From a bacterium (GTDB lineage Bacteria; Vulcanimicrobiota; Xenobia; Xenobiales; Xenobiaceae): a stretch of DNA of 6,450 bases. Below are positions 1 through 5,696 of this stretch, in pieces. Below the pieces are notes generated by a model, which made no database searches, was not told where the DNA came from, and worked only from the letters and a program-made list of their open reading frames with translations. The translations under genes were made by a program, and so were the position numbers. The first letter of the stretch is position 1, and each line of letters begins with the position of its first letter. Location of the stretch: positions 1-6,450 of the forward strand of contig JAFSXO010000038.1 of assembly GCA_017444045.1 (NCBI GenBank), in the 5' to 3' direction.

Positions 1-124
1 CGGGACGGTTGGTGCCGTAGCCATGGCTGCCGCTTACGCCCAGAAGCATTAGGCGGGCGCCTAAGCGGGGATGGCTGTGCAGAATGGTGTATTCTGGGCT
101 GTCTATAATACGCTGGTAATTCAT
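1..124 (-). CDS. Predicted nucleotidyltransferase (DNA polymerase beta superfamily), N-terminal fragment
   Basis: Only the first 41 codons are present; the gene continues beyond the left edge. The translation begins MNYQRIIDSPEYTILHSHPR and reaches LLGVSGSHGYGTNRP. The GSHGYGT segment (residues 32-38) corresponds to the Gly-Ser nucleotide-binding motif at the start of a Pol-beta-type nucleotidyltransferase fold. In the family it is soon followed by a DSDxD-type metal-binding motif, which lies off-window here. The overall look fits the predicted nucleotidyltransferases of COG3541 / the RlaP-like family, whose substrates are mostly unknown (RNA repair has been proposed for some). The ATG at 124-122 is the first possible ATG after an in-frame stop, and its N-terminus has the usual family look. 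No good Shine-Dalgarno is visible before it. The gene is probably transcribed alone, since the hairpin-rich spacer separates it from the pilin. The fold is fairly sure, the substrate is not known. Confidence 0.72.
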   Translation of the reverse strand, partial: MNYQRIIDSPEYTILHSHPRLGARLMLLGVSGSHGYGTNRP

Positions 125-154
125 GGCATTTATTTATCTTGACGAAGCAAATGT

Positions 155-171
155 TCCTTCGCTCCGCTTAT
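155..171 (-). repeat. Short copy of a dispersed gene-start-proximal repeat
   Basis: Read on the minus strand this is ATAAGCGGAGCGAAGGA, which matches ATAAGCGCAGCGAAGCA at 5712-5728 at 15 of 17 positions and shares the AGCGAAG core with 5431-5437. It lies about 30 bp upstream of the nucleotidyltransferase start codon, in the same orientation relative to the gene as the copy before the flavodiiron gene. Directly after the AGCG core, CGAAG (here) and CTTCG further on can pair around a 9-nt loop. The match is short, so coincidence is possible. Confidence 0.4.
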
Positions 172-178
172 GATGTGT

Positions 179-184
179 TTTATA
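179..184 (-). promoter_or_regulatory. Possible -10 box for the nucleotidyltransferase gene
   Basis: The minus strand reads TATAAA about 55 bp upstream of the start codon. At 17-bp spacing the upstream hexamer is TAACTG, a poor -35 match. This is a candidate only, based on position and hexamer likeness. Confidence 0.22.
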
Positions 185-246
185 GCCAAAAGGTAAGCAA
201 ACAGTTAGCAATATTTAGCTGCAGCTATAGTGTGCTGAATGCTTTA

Positions 247-302
247 TAAACTAAAACGCCTAGACAGCTTCTTTTTGAAAGCCGTGTAGGTGTTTTAGTT
301 TA
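247..302 (-). terminator. Long hairpin, probable (possibly bidirectional) terminator after the pilin gene
   Basis: TAAACTAAAACGCCTA (247-262) and TAGGTGTTTTAGTTTA (287-302) are complementary over 16 positions with one exception at 258/291, which is a G-U wobble in plus-strand RNA and a C-A mismatch in minus-strand RNA. The stem continues inward through 267-270 (GCTT) and 279-282 (AAGC), after two mismatches, to a T-rich loop. The outer part is A-rich on the left and T-rich on the right, so either strand gives a hairpin with a U-rich 3' arm. It is downstream of the pilin on the minus strand and upstream of the nucleotidyltransferase, the expected place for a terminator. There is no clean run of T after the stem. 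Confidence 0.55.
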
Positions 303-335
303 GGGATGTGTGTGTCGTAATAATAGAAGCAGAGT

Positions 336-374
336 TGCGTTATACTTACTGTGCTGCAGTGTACTGCTAACGCA
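336..374. other. Hairpin in the pilin 3' region
   Basis: TGCGTTA (336-342) and TAACGCA (368-374) are perfectly complementary. Inside, TAC (343-345) pairs with GTA (361-363), and ACTG (348-351) with CAGT (357-360) around the loop TGCTG. This gives 14 pairs interrupted by small internal loops. No T-tract follows on either strand, so it is not a classical terminator. It may protect or structure the 3' end of the pilin mRNA. Confidence 0.45.
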
Positions 375-383
375 CATGATGAA

Positions 384-421
384 CAGTGTCAATGCTGTAG
401 CTTCATAAGCTATAAGCACTG
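384..421. other. Hairpin just after the pilin stop codon
   Basis: TAGCTT (398-403) pairs with AAGCTA (407-412) around a CAT loop. TGCT (393-396) pairs with AGCA (415-418), and the flanks CAGTG (384-388) and CACTG (417-421) offer an alternative outer pairing. It lies 17 bp past the pilin stop on the minus strand. No T-run follows, so termination is not evident. Confidence 0.4.
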
Positions 422-437
422 ATGTGATTAATCAAGA

Positions 438-872
438 TTAATTTTTGGTGTAATATATGTCACCATTCGTTACCAGCTTCGGATAGCCATTATCGCATCC
501 GGCGGCTTTGTGGGCATTGGATTCACACTTAAGCGCGTACGCGCCGTACGGCATCTGACTCCCGGGTTTGCCGCAGGGGGTTATGCTGTAGCAGCATGTA
601 CCGGTCGACGGGCATTTAGGGGCTGCCTTGAGATATTCAGCGTCTACTAGCATCTCCACCGTAATATCGGAGGTCGCTGGATGTCTAATCAAATACGTCT
701 CCAGCGCGGTATCGATGGCTTTCAGATTCTGGACGCAGCCGGTGAGCTGTCCCTCTGCCCGGGAACGCATAAAGCTGGGAACGGCAATGCTGGCAATAAC
801 TCCGATGATGGCGATAACTATCATCATTTCAACCAATGTGAAACCGCGGCGCCGATAAGTAGGGGGCATCAT
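438..872 (-). CDS. Type IV pilin-like protein with class III prepilin leader, cysteine-rich C-terminus
   Basis: This 144-residue protein is a type IV (pseudo)pilin. Its leader MMPPTYRRRG is short and basic, and cleavage by a prepilin peptidase would fall between G10 and F11. The mature N-terminus FTLVEMMIVIAIIGVIASIA shows the conserved Glu at +5 (E15) and is followed by Pro at +22 (P32), both hallmarks of the pilin alpha-helix that spans the membrane before assembly. After the helix (to about residue 62) comes a small C-terminal domain with seven cysteines in all (C46, C87, C93, C94, C100, C116, C126), which may form disulfides. It ends in an H..AGC..GYP..V..G pattern that I associate with minor pilins and pseudopilins of several bacterial lineages. 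I chose the ATG at 872-870 because upstream in-frame ATGs would give an overlong leader. A second ATG follows at once. No assembly ATPase, peptidase or platform gene is in the window, so whether it serves adhesion, DNA uptake or secretion is open. Confidence 0.85.
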   Translation of the reverse strand: MMPPTYRRRGFTLVEMMIVIAIIGVIASIAVPSFMRSRAEGQLTGCVQNLKAIDTALETYLIRHPATSDITVEMLVDAEYLKAAPKCPSTGTCCYSITPCGKPGSQMPYGAYALKCESNAHKAAGCDNGYPKLVTNGDIYYTKN

Positions 873-887
873 AATAAACTTTTCTTT

Positions 888-892
888 CTCCT
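888..892 (-). promoter_or_regulatory. Ribosome-binding site of the pilin gene, unusually distant
   Basis: AGGAG on the minus strand is the only good Shine-Dalgarno match before the pilin. It lies 15 nt from the first ATG and 18 nt from the second, longer than the usual 5-10 nt. The intervening sequence is A-rich. It supports a start at MMPPTYRRRG over the upstream in-frame ATG at 935-933, but the spacing suggests weak or regulated initiation. Confidence 0.5.
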
Positions 893-932
893 GGTATTGG
901 GCTTTTATTACAGCGCTTTGGTATTTAGCTTT
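892..932 (-). repeat. Imperfect 14-bp direct repeat in the pilin leader
   Basis: On the minus strand AAAGCTAAATACCA (932-919) and AAAGCCCAATACCA (905-892) match at 12 of 14 positions and are 27 bp apart, an exact multiple of three. If read in the pilin frame they encode KAKYQ and KAQYQ. They lie between the 938-973 palindrome and the pilin start and partly touch the AGGAG element. They could be protein- or RNA-binding sites in the leader, or chance. Confidence 0.4.
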
Positions 933-937
933 CATAA

Positions 938-973
938 CCGTAGCGTTGTATTTTGTAAAATATAACGCTACGG
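938..973 (-). promoter_or_regulatory. 17-bp near-perfect palindrome at the 5' end of the predicted pilin transcript
   Basis: CCGTAGCGTTGTATTTT (938-954) and AAAATATAACGCTACGG (957-973) are complementary over 17 positions with a single exception (948/963, a G-U wobble in plus-strand RNA) and only two central bases. It lies 66-101 bp upstream of the pilin start and directly downstream of the TATAAT at 992-987. It could be an operator in DNA, or a hairpin at the very 5' end of the mRNA that stabilises it or blocks translation. It carries no T-run on the minus strand, so termination is less likely. Confidence 0.55.
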
Positions 974-986
974 GCATAAATCCTTT

Positions 987-992
987 ATTATA
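987..992 (-). promoter_or_regulatory. Candidate -10 box of the pilin promoter
   Basis: The minus strand reads TGTATAATAAAGG, containing a perfect TATAAT preceded by TG. The expected -35 region at 17-bp spacing is A-rich and does not resemble TTGACA. A start about 7 nt downstream would put the 938-973 palindrome at the 5' end of the transcript and leave a leader of roughly 105 nt. The element lies between the presumed sbcDC terminator and the pilin, as an independent promoter should. Confidence 0.42.
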
Positions 993-1050
993 CAGGGGAA
1001 TATTTATACTATTTTTGGGCGCAATGATATGGAAGCTTTGCTCGGATAAT

Positions 1051-1102
1051 ACAACAATACGCCGGGAAGGTGCGTGTCGCACTGTTCTCGGCGTATTGTT
1101 GT
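1051..1102 (-). terminator. Long hairpin, probable terminator of the sbcDC operon
   Basis: ACAACAATACGCCG (1051-1064) and CGGCGTATTGTTGT (1089-1102) are perfectly complementary over 14 bp. The stem continues inward through GGAA and TTCT with a wobble, and a separate top stem GTGCG (1070-1074) / CGCAC (1078-1082) closes on a TGT loop. It begins 36 bp after the sbcC stop codon. The GC-rich upper part and the T-rich descending arm on the minus strand resemble an intrinsic terminator, although the T's are interrupted (TATTGTTGTATTAT). Confidence 0.6.
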
Positions 1103-1137
1103 GTATGCCTTATGCCGTTAATGCGGCTGGCTGTTAT

Positions 1138-3915
1138 TTAGACGCTGATCTTCACGCGGCTGCCGCCATCTCTGTCCTTGGTGACCACGATCTGCTTTTC
1201 GATGAGGTGCTTTAACTCGGCTACGTGGGAGATGATGCCCACCAGGCGGTGGCTTCCCGTTAATTCCTGCAGAGTGTTGTACGCCTGCGCCAGCGATTCC
1301 TCGTCCAGAGAGCCGAAGCCTTCATCGACGAACATGGTGTCCAAATGCACACCTCCTGCCGAGGACTGAACCTCGTCTGCCAGGCCTAAGGCCAGCGATA
1401 GGGAGGCCTTGAAGGATTCTCCGCCGGAGAGAGTCCTGACGTCGCGTCTGCTGCCGTTGTAGTGGTCGATGACGTCTAGCTCCAGACCAAACTGGGACTG
1501 CTTGTTGCTCGTCTCCCGGCGGCGTTCCAGCTCATACTGCCCGCCAGACATGGCCCTTAGGCGCTCGTTGGCCTTGCGGATGATGCGATCGAAGTAGGTC
1601 GTCTGCACATAGGTCTCCAGCATGATTTTTGTCTTGCCGGCGGTGTTGCCGCTGGCCGTATCGCTGAGAGCCTTCATCCAGGAGGATTTATGCCGCAGCT
1701 CTTCAAGCTTTTGGCTCTGGGTGCCGATGTGCTCCAGGATACCGCTGTTGACGGTGAGACGGGTATTAATGCTTTCCTTCTCGGCGGTCAGGGCTTGAGT
1801 TTGTACCTGCAAGGCCTGTTGCTCTGCCTGCAGCTTCTCTTTGTCTGGCTTGACCGTCTGGCTGAGTCTGTCGCTTAGCTGTTTTATGCGGCCTTCGCAT
1901 AGGCTGCGCCTATTATTGGCCAGCTCTAGAGCCTTTTGCGCCGTCTCGATGCCGTTTTGGATGGCCTTCTGTTCTCTCTGCAGGCGTTCCTGTTCGGCTA
2001 AGAGTGCCTTTCTGTCGGCGAATTGCAGCTTGGCGGCTTTGGCGTCTGTCTGTTTCTGTATCTCTTCGCTTTGGGCTTGCAGCGCGCTTATCTCTTTCTC
2101 CAGATCCTGACATTTCTGCCGGACCTTTTCCAGAGCTTTCTCCTGCTGGGGAATCTGTTCGTCCAGCTCGGCCTTGCGTTTTAAGTCCTGTTGCGTGCGC
2201 TTTAGATCTGCGGCCTTGCCCTTTTGTTTCAGGGCCAATTCGCTGTAGCGCAGACGGGCGCTGCTGATAACCTCGTCTAAATCGGACTTCTGCCATTCCT
2301 GCGGCAGCTTCTCCGTCAGCTCCTGCCTGGTTTTTTCTTCCTCGCCTTTGGCTTTTGCGGCGTCAGAGCTGGCTTTTTCTGCAGTCTTCTGCTCAGCCTC
2401 AGCGCGTTTTTTGGCCGCTTCCAGCTCGGCTCGGTTTACGGCGTGTGCTGACGGACGGGCGGGGCAGGGGTGCTCCAGAGAACCGCATACGGGGCAGGGC
2501 TGATTGTCCTTAAGCTGCTCTGCTGCCAGTATGCCAGCCTGCTCGTCGAAATAAGCGTTGTGCTTGGCGTTGTAAGCCTCCTGCGCCTGCTCGCAGTTCT
2601 GGCGTGCGGCCTGGTAGGTTCGCTGTAATTGGTGCAGTCTGGCAGCTTTATCTTTGCAGGAAACGGCCAATTTGCCCAAAGCTTCCAGATCGGCCAATTG
2701 AGACTGTATCTTTTCTATGGCCGCTTTTAGCTCGGCTTGGTCGGCACCGGCGTTTTCTAGGCACTTGGCTTCGGCTTTTAGGTCTTGCAGGCCTTTGTCT
2801 AAGGTCTGGCAAAGAGGATTGTGGTGCTGCTGATCTTTTCTGGCTTTTTTTATACTCGTCTGCAGCTCAGCCAGGCGGCGGCGATCGTCTTCCAAGGCGT
2901 CGTACTCCGGCAGCTGCGCGTCCAGCTCGGCTATGCGCTTGCCTAGCTCCTCGCTCTCCGGCTGGCGCGCTTTAGCGGCAGCAAGCTGCTCTTCCCCAGT
3001 TCTGCATGCGCTTTCAAGGCTGATATGCTCCTGCTGGGCCTTGCCTAGCTCGGCGGCGTCTTTTTCCAGAGCTTCAGCTTTGGTCAGCTCGGCGGTCACC
3101 TGGCGCCCTTGCTCATCGAGCTGCTTAAGAGACTGTTCGCTACTGGCATAGCTTTGCCGATCCTCTTCGATAATTCTGCTTAGTATGCTCAGTATGTCGT
3201 CAGCAGGCATAGCTGCGCCCAGCTCTTGCATACGCTCCCACTCTCCGTGCAGCTCGCTGCTTTCCTGGCACAGCGAACCGCTGAGCTCCTGGGTAATGCT
3301 CGTTTGGAGCTGTTCGCGCTCTCTGTTTACTCTTTTTGCGTCTTCGCTCAGTCTGTTCTGAAGCTGCCTGAAATGCTCGGTTTTGAATATTTTGCTGAAT
3401 ATCGCCTGCCGTTCCTCGGTTTTGGCCAGGAGCAGCTTGAGGAAATCTCCTTGGGCGATCATGGCGATCTGCGAAAACTGAGCGCGATCTACGCCAAGAA
3501 GGTCGATTATTGCTTTATTTACATCGTTTCGATTGGTAAGTGTCCGGCGGTTGTCAGGAAATTCCAGCGTTGCTGATGCATCTTCAGTGGTCGTGCCCTC
3601 GCCTCGTTTGTACTTCCTTTCATAGGCTGGATTGCGCGTTACGCTATAACGCTTTCCGGCATACTCGAAGTCTAAGGTAACCTTGGTGGGAGTATCTTTG
3701 TCGGCGTATTTGGAGCGCAGCATGCTGGTCTCGCGGTTGACGCCGCTGGCCTCGCCGAAGAGGGCAAAGGTTATGGCGTCGAAAATTGTGGTCTTGCCGG
3801 CGCCGGTGTCTCCGGTGATAAGATACAGACCATCCTCGCCCAGCTTTTCAAAATCGACGGTGGTTTCTTTCGCATAAGGGCCGAAGCCGGTCATGGTGAG
3901 TGTAATGGGTCTCAT
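1138..3915 (-). CDS. sbcC: SbcC, ATPase/zinc-hook subunit of the SbcCD exonuclease
   Basis: This 925-residue SMC/Rad50-like ATPase partners SbcD in a cytoplasmic DNA end-processing complex that degrades double-stranded ends and opens hairpins formed at palindromes. The N-terminus MRPITLTMTGFGPYA is typical of the family. The Walker A motif is GDTGAGKT (residues 35-42, K41) and the Q-loop is AMIAQGDF (Q155). Two long charged, Ala/Glu/Gln/Lys-rich coiled-coil arms run from about 185 to 465 and from 495 to 770. Between them lies the zinc hook CPVC (C474, C477), which dimerises two SbcC molecules. The C-terminal ATPase half has the ABC signature LSGGES (829-834), Walker B MFVDEG (861-866, D864/E865), a D-loop SLD (869-871) and the H-loop histidine H897. 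The length is somewhat below the roughly 1,000-1,100 residues common for SbcC, so the arms are shorter, but every catalytic motif is intact. The start is supported by GGAGG seven bases upstream, inside the end of sbcD. Confidence 0.97.
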   Translation of the reverse strand: MRPITLTMTGFGPYAKETTVDFEKLGEDGLYLITGDTGAGKTTIFDAITFALFGEASGVNRETSMLRSKYADKDTPTKVTLDFEYAGKRYSVTRNPAYERKYKRGEGTTTEDASATLEFPDNRRTLTNRNDVNKAIIDLLGVDRAQFSQIAMIAQGDFLKLLLAKTEERQAIFSKIFKTEHFRQLQNRLSEDAKRVNREREQLQTSITQELSGSLCQESSELHGEWERMQELGAAMPADDILSILSRIIEEDRQSYASSEQSLKQLDEQGRQVTAELTKAEALEKDAAELGKAQQEHISLESACRTGEEQLAAAKARQPESEELGKRIAELDAQLPEYDALEDDRRRLAELQTSIKKARKDQQHHNPLCQTLDKGLQDLKAEAKCLENAGADQAELKAAIEKIQSQLADLEALGKLAVSCKDKAARLHQLQRTYQAARQNCEQAQEAYNAKHNAYFDEQAGILAAEQLKDNQPCPVCGSLEHPCPARPSAHAVNRAELEAAKKRAEAEQKTAEKASSDAAKAKGEEEKTRQELTEKLPQEWQKSDLDEVISSARLRYSELALKQKGKAADLKRTQQDLKRKAELDEQIPQQEKALEKVRQKCQDLEKEISALQAQSEEIQKQTDAKAAKLQFADRKALLAEQERLQREQKAIQNGIETAQKALELANNRRSLCEGRIKQLSDRLSQTVKPDKEKLQAEQQALQVQTQALTAEKESINTRLTVNSGILEHIGTQSQKLEELRHKSSWMKALSDTASGNTAGKTKIMLETYVQTTYFDRIIRKANERLRAMSGGQYELERRRETSNKQSQFGLELDVIDHYNGSRRDVRTLSGGESFKASLSLALGLADEVQSSAGGVHLDTMFVDEGFGSLDEESLAQAYNTLQELTGSHRLVGIISHVAELKHLIEKQIVVTKDRDGGSRVKISV

Positions 3916-5045
3916 TAGTCTTCCTCCCAGATGGAATTGATAAGGCTCTCAACGTAATCGCGCTGCTCGGAAGTGAACGGCTGTCCGTTCTGCTGCTCAT
4001 ATAGCTCTGCAAACAACTCGAGCGGAGATTTGCTCTCGGCCTGTTCCGCCCCGTCGATTACGTTTTGCGTGCGGGTGCGGGTGTTGTCGTAATCCATAGA
4101 CATAATATTTGGGTAGGTGATGCGCAGCCTGGCCATGGCATCGGGGATGTCTTGTTCATCGGTCAGGGTAATGTGCAGATAGTCGTCGACCGCTGTGCCC
4201 TCGTAGCTGCTTCTGTCGGTTAGCTCCATGAAGGTGCCCTTCAGCTTGCGCATGTCGTGCGCAGGGCGGAGCGGCACGGTCTTAAGCTCAAATTCGCCTT
4301 TGGCCCCCAGGGTAATCACGCTGACCGATTTCTCCTGTTTGGCTTCGGAAAACGAGTATTTTAAGGGCGTGCCGCAGTAGCGGATGCGCGGCGAACCGCC
4401 TACGTTCTGCGGGCCGTGCAGATGGCCCAGGGCCACATAATCCAAGCCGTCGAAGACGCTGGCGTCTACGTTGTCGGCGCCGCCCACACTGTTCTCAGAG
4501 TCCGAGCGCTCGCTGCCGGTGATAAACTGGTGGGTGATAAGCACGTTGCGCTGCGAGTAATCAATATTCATGTGGGCAAGGGCTGTCCGCACAGCGTCTG
4601 TGAAGGAAGCAGTCTCCTCTTCGGGGAAGGCCTGACGCACCTGAGCGGGGCGGACGAAGGGCAGCATATAAAAATATACCGGTCCGTGCTGGTCTTCCAT
4701 AATTACCGGGGCAACCGAGTCCTGCTTATATACCGGGGATATGTGCAGGCCGTTTTGGCTCAGCAGACGGGAGGCAAAGGCCAGACGCTCTGGGGAGTCG
4801 TGGTTGCCGCTTATCATTAGAATTGGGTAGCGCTTAAGGCTGCAGAGGAAATCGTCGAGAGCCGGTACGGCTTCGGCAGGAGGCACGGTCTTGTCGTAAA
4901 CATCGCCGGCGATAATGACAGCGTCGGGATTTTCAGCATCGATGATGCTTTTAATCTGATTGAGGATGAATACTTGGTCATTTAGCAGGGAATAGCCGTT
5001 TAGGCGTTTGCCGATATGAAGATCAGATAAATGAATTATTTTCAT
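3915..5045 (-). CDS. sbcD: SbcD, Mre11-type nuclease subunit of the SbcCD exonuclease
   Basis: This 376-residue calcineurin-like phosphoesterase is the nuclease of SbcCD, cutting DNA in a metal-dependent, SbcC-ATP-controlled way. The metal-ligand motifs are all visible in order: SDLHIG (D8, H10), GDVYD (D48), GNHD (N81, H82), TH (H172) and GHLH (H208, H210). The segment after about residue 265 matches the family's C-terminal capping and SbcC-binding region. The length is normal. The start at 5045 is fixed by an excellent AGGAGG four bases upstream and by the canonical N-terminus MKIIHLSDLHIG. The stop codon TAA (3917-3915) shares its last base with the sbcC ATG (TAATG), so the two are translationally coupled, which suits a fixed-ratio complex. 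No convincing sigma-70 promoter is apparent upstream; a palindrome with TTGACT on both arms lies about 160 bp before the start. Confidence 0.97.
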   Translation of the reverse strand: MKIIHLSDLHIGKRLNGYSLLNDQVFILNQIKSIIDAENPDAVIIAGDVYDKTVPPAEAVPALDDFLCSLKRYPILMISGNHDSPERLAFASRLLSQNGLHISPVYKQDSVAPVIMEDQHGPVYFYMLPFVRPAQVRQAFPEEETASFTDAVRTALAHMNIDYSQRNVLITHQFITGSERSDSENSVGGADNVDASVFDGLDYVALGHLHGPQNVGGSPRIRYCGTPLKYSFSEAKQEKSVSVITLGAKGEFELKTVPLRPAHDMRKLKGTFMELTDRSSYEGTAVDDYLHITLTDEQDIPDAMARLRITYPNIMSMDYDNTRTRTQNVIDGAEQAESKSPLELFAELYEQQNGQPFTSEQRDYVESLINSIWEED

Positions 5046-5203
5046 TTTACCTCCTCAAATTACTTATAGTTAAAGCTCACAAATAAGCAGAATAATAGCT
5101 TCAGATAGATAGTATGCCTGCTCGCATGATGGGCGACTGTAACGGGTAGTTCTATGTCGATGTTTAAAATCCTGCAATAAGTGTAAAAAAATAATAGCTA
5201 TAA

Positions 5204-5232
5204 CTTGACTGTAATACATGCATATAGTCAAG
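5204..5232. promoter_or_regulatory. Inverted repeat upstream of sbcD, operator-like
   Basis: CTTGACT (5204-5210) and AGTCAAG (5226-5232) are perfect inverted repeats, extendable to ten pairs through GTA/TAT with one wobble. Each arm contains TTGACT, close to a -35 hexamer, on opposite strands. No well-spaced -10 accompanies either arm, so a protein-binding site is at least as likely as a pair of promoters. It matches no regulator consensus I can name. Confidence 0.35.
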
Positions 5233-5260
5233 ATACATTAATTATGAGCATTTCGTTGTT

Positions 5261-5266
5261 TATAAT
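5261..5266 (+). promoter_or_regulatory. Candidate -10 box (TATAAT) on the plus strand
   Basis: A perfect TATAAT occurs at this position. At 17-bp spacing the -35 hexamer would be TTAATT (5238-5243), matching TTGACA at only three positions. If active it would start a transcript near 5273 that reads through all the hairpins to the flavodiiron gene, giving a leader of about 540 nt, or it would drive a small RNA. Confidence 0.28.
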
Positions 5267-5286
5267 GACAGTCTGCTTAGCTGCGC

Positions 5287-5311
5287 TTTTTCTGAAATTA
5301 TTTTTCTGAAA
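5287..5311 (+). repeat. Short direct repeat TTTTTCTGAAA x2
   Basis: TTTTTCTGAAA occurs at 5287-5297 and again at 5301-5311, with a 14-bp period. The second copy also begins a small palindrome, TTTTC-TGAAA-GAAAA. The sequence is of low complexity and its meaning is unclear. Confidence 0.5.
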
Positions 5312-5320
5312 GAAAAGAAG

Positions 5321-5350
5321 AAACGGCATCTTTATAGGGGCATGTCGTTT
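5321..5350 (+). other. Nine-bp hairpin with a TATAGGGG loop
   Basis: AAACGGCAT (5321-5329) pairs with ATGTCGTTT (5342-5350), with one G-U wobble in plus-strand RNA, around a 12-base loop. It precedes the larger hairpin at 5406-5459. No T-run follows. Confidence 0.4.
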
Positions 5351-5405
5351 GATTAGGTATATGCAGGTACAATCAATGGCTGTCGTTTGCAGATTATAGC
5401 GCGTA

Positions 5406-5459
5406 ACCAGTTCCGCGCGTGGCGCATCTGAGCGAAGCTGTGCCGGCGCGGAAGCTGGT
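5406..5459 (+). other. Large GC-rich hairpin in the flavodiiron upstream region
   Basis: Three consecutive helices form one stem of 19 pairs. ACCAG (5406-5410) pairs with CTGGT (5455-5459). TTCCGCGC (5411-5418) pairs with GCGCGGAA (5446-5453), leaving G5454 bulged. GGCGCA (5421-5426) pairs with TGTGCC (5439-5444) through one G-U. The apical loop is TCTGAGCGAAGC. It is much more GC-rich than its surroundings and is not followed by a T-tract, so it is more likely a repeat-type or regulatory RNA structure than a terminator. Confidence 0.6.
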
Positions 5460-5522
5460 GCAGCGCGAATATGTTAGCGAAACACTGACTAAATGGCATT
5501 GTTTTTAGGGAAAGTCATAATG
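5413..5522 (+). repeat. Upstream copy of a duplicated gene-start module, decayed
   Basis: This segment resembles 5697-5816, which ends at the flavodiiron start codon. The best block, AGCGAAGC onward (5431-5474 versus 5720-5763), matches at 36 of 44 positions. Colinear shorter matches follow: ACTG (5484/5774), TAAATG (5490/5783), ATTG (5498/5791), AGGGA (5507/5800) and finally ATG (5520/5814). The copy therefore includes equivalents of the ribosome-binding site and start codon, but its ATG is followed by TTA AGC TAG and opens no gene. It is probably a diverged tandem duplication. Confidence 0.5.
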
Positions 5523-5696
5523 TTAAGCTAGCTGACGCTAAGTTACCGACATTGATTGGGCTATAGTTTGCCAGCTTGGTAAAAGGTGATTCTTTAATGC
5601 TGTGTAATGATTTGGTTTGGCGCTTGGGGCAGACCTCGACGCTACATAGTTGTTGTATGCGATTTGATAATTGCAGCTGCAGGTGTATGACTGAAT

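Larger units (their letters stand above)
125..437. other. Non-coding spacer between the pilin and the nucleotidyltransferase gene
   Basis: This 313-bp stretch contains no open reading frame that I would call a gene. It holds a possible promoter and a short dispersed repeat next to the nucleotidyltransferase start, then three separate hairpins (247-302, 336-374, 384-421) downstream of the pilin stop. The pilin stop codon (440-438) lies inside a small AT-rich palindrome, ATTAATC-AA-GATTAAT (427-442). The run of hairpins suits a structured 3' untranslated region and terminator of the pilin transcript. A small RNA cannot be excluded. Confidence 0.6.

Noticed and set aside
427..442. ATTAATC-AA-GATTAAT followed by TTTTT as a plus-strand terminator
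   Set aside because: The stem has almost no G or C and no plus-strand gene precedes it; it overlaps the pilin stop codon and is probably incidental.
873..1082. N-terminal extension of the pilin frame up to 1082
   Set aside because: It would place about 80 residues before the prepilin cleavage site and would include the presumed promoter and palindrome and part of the sbcC terminator.
1913..2296. 127-codon minus-strand frame and several plus-strand frames within sbcC and sbcD (for example 2604-2975, 4416-4820)
   Set aside because: They are out-of-frame or antisense readings of clearly conserved sbcC/sbcD codons, with no recognisable domain and Arg/Ser/Leu-rich composition typical of such shadows.
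1138..3915. Truncated or broken SbcC, given 925 residues
   Set aside because: Walker A, Q-loop, zinc hook, signature, Walker B, D-loop and H-loop are all present in one frame; only the coiled-coil arms are shorter.
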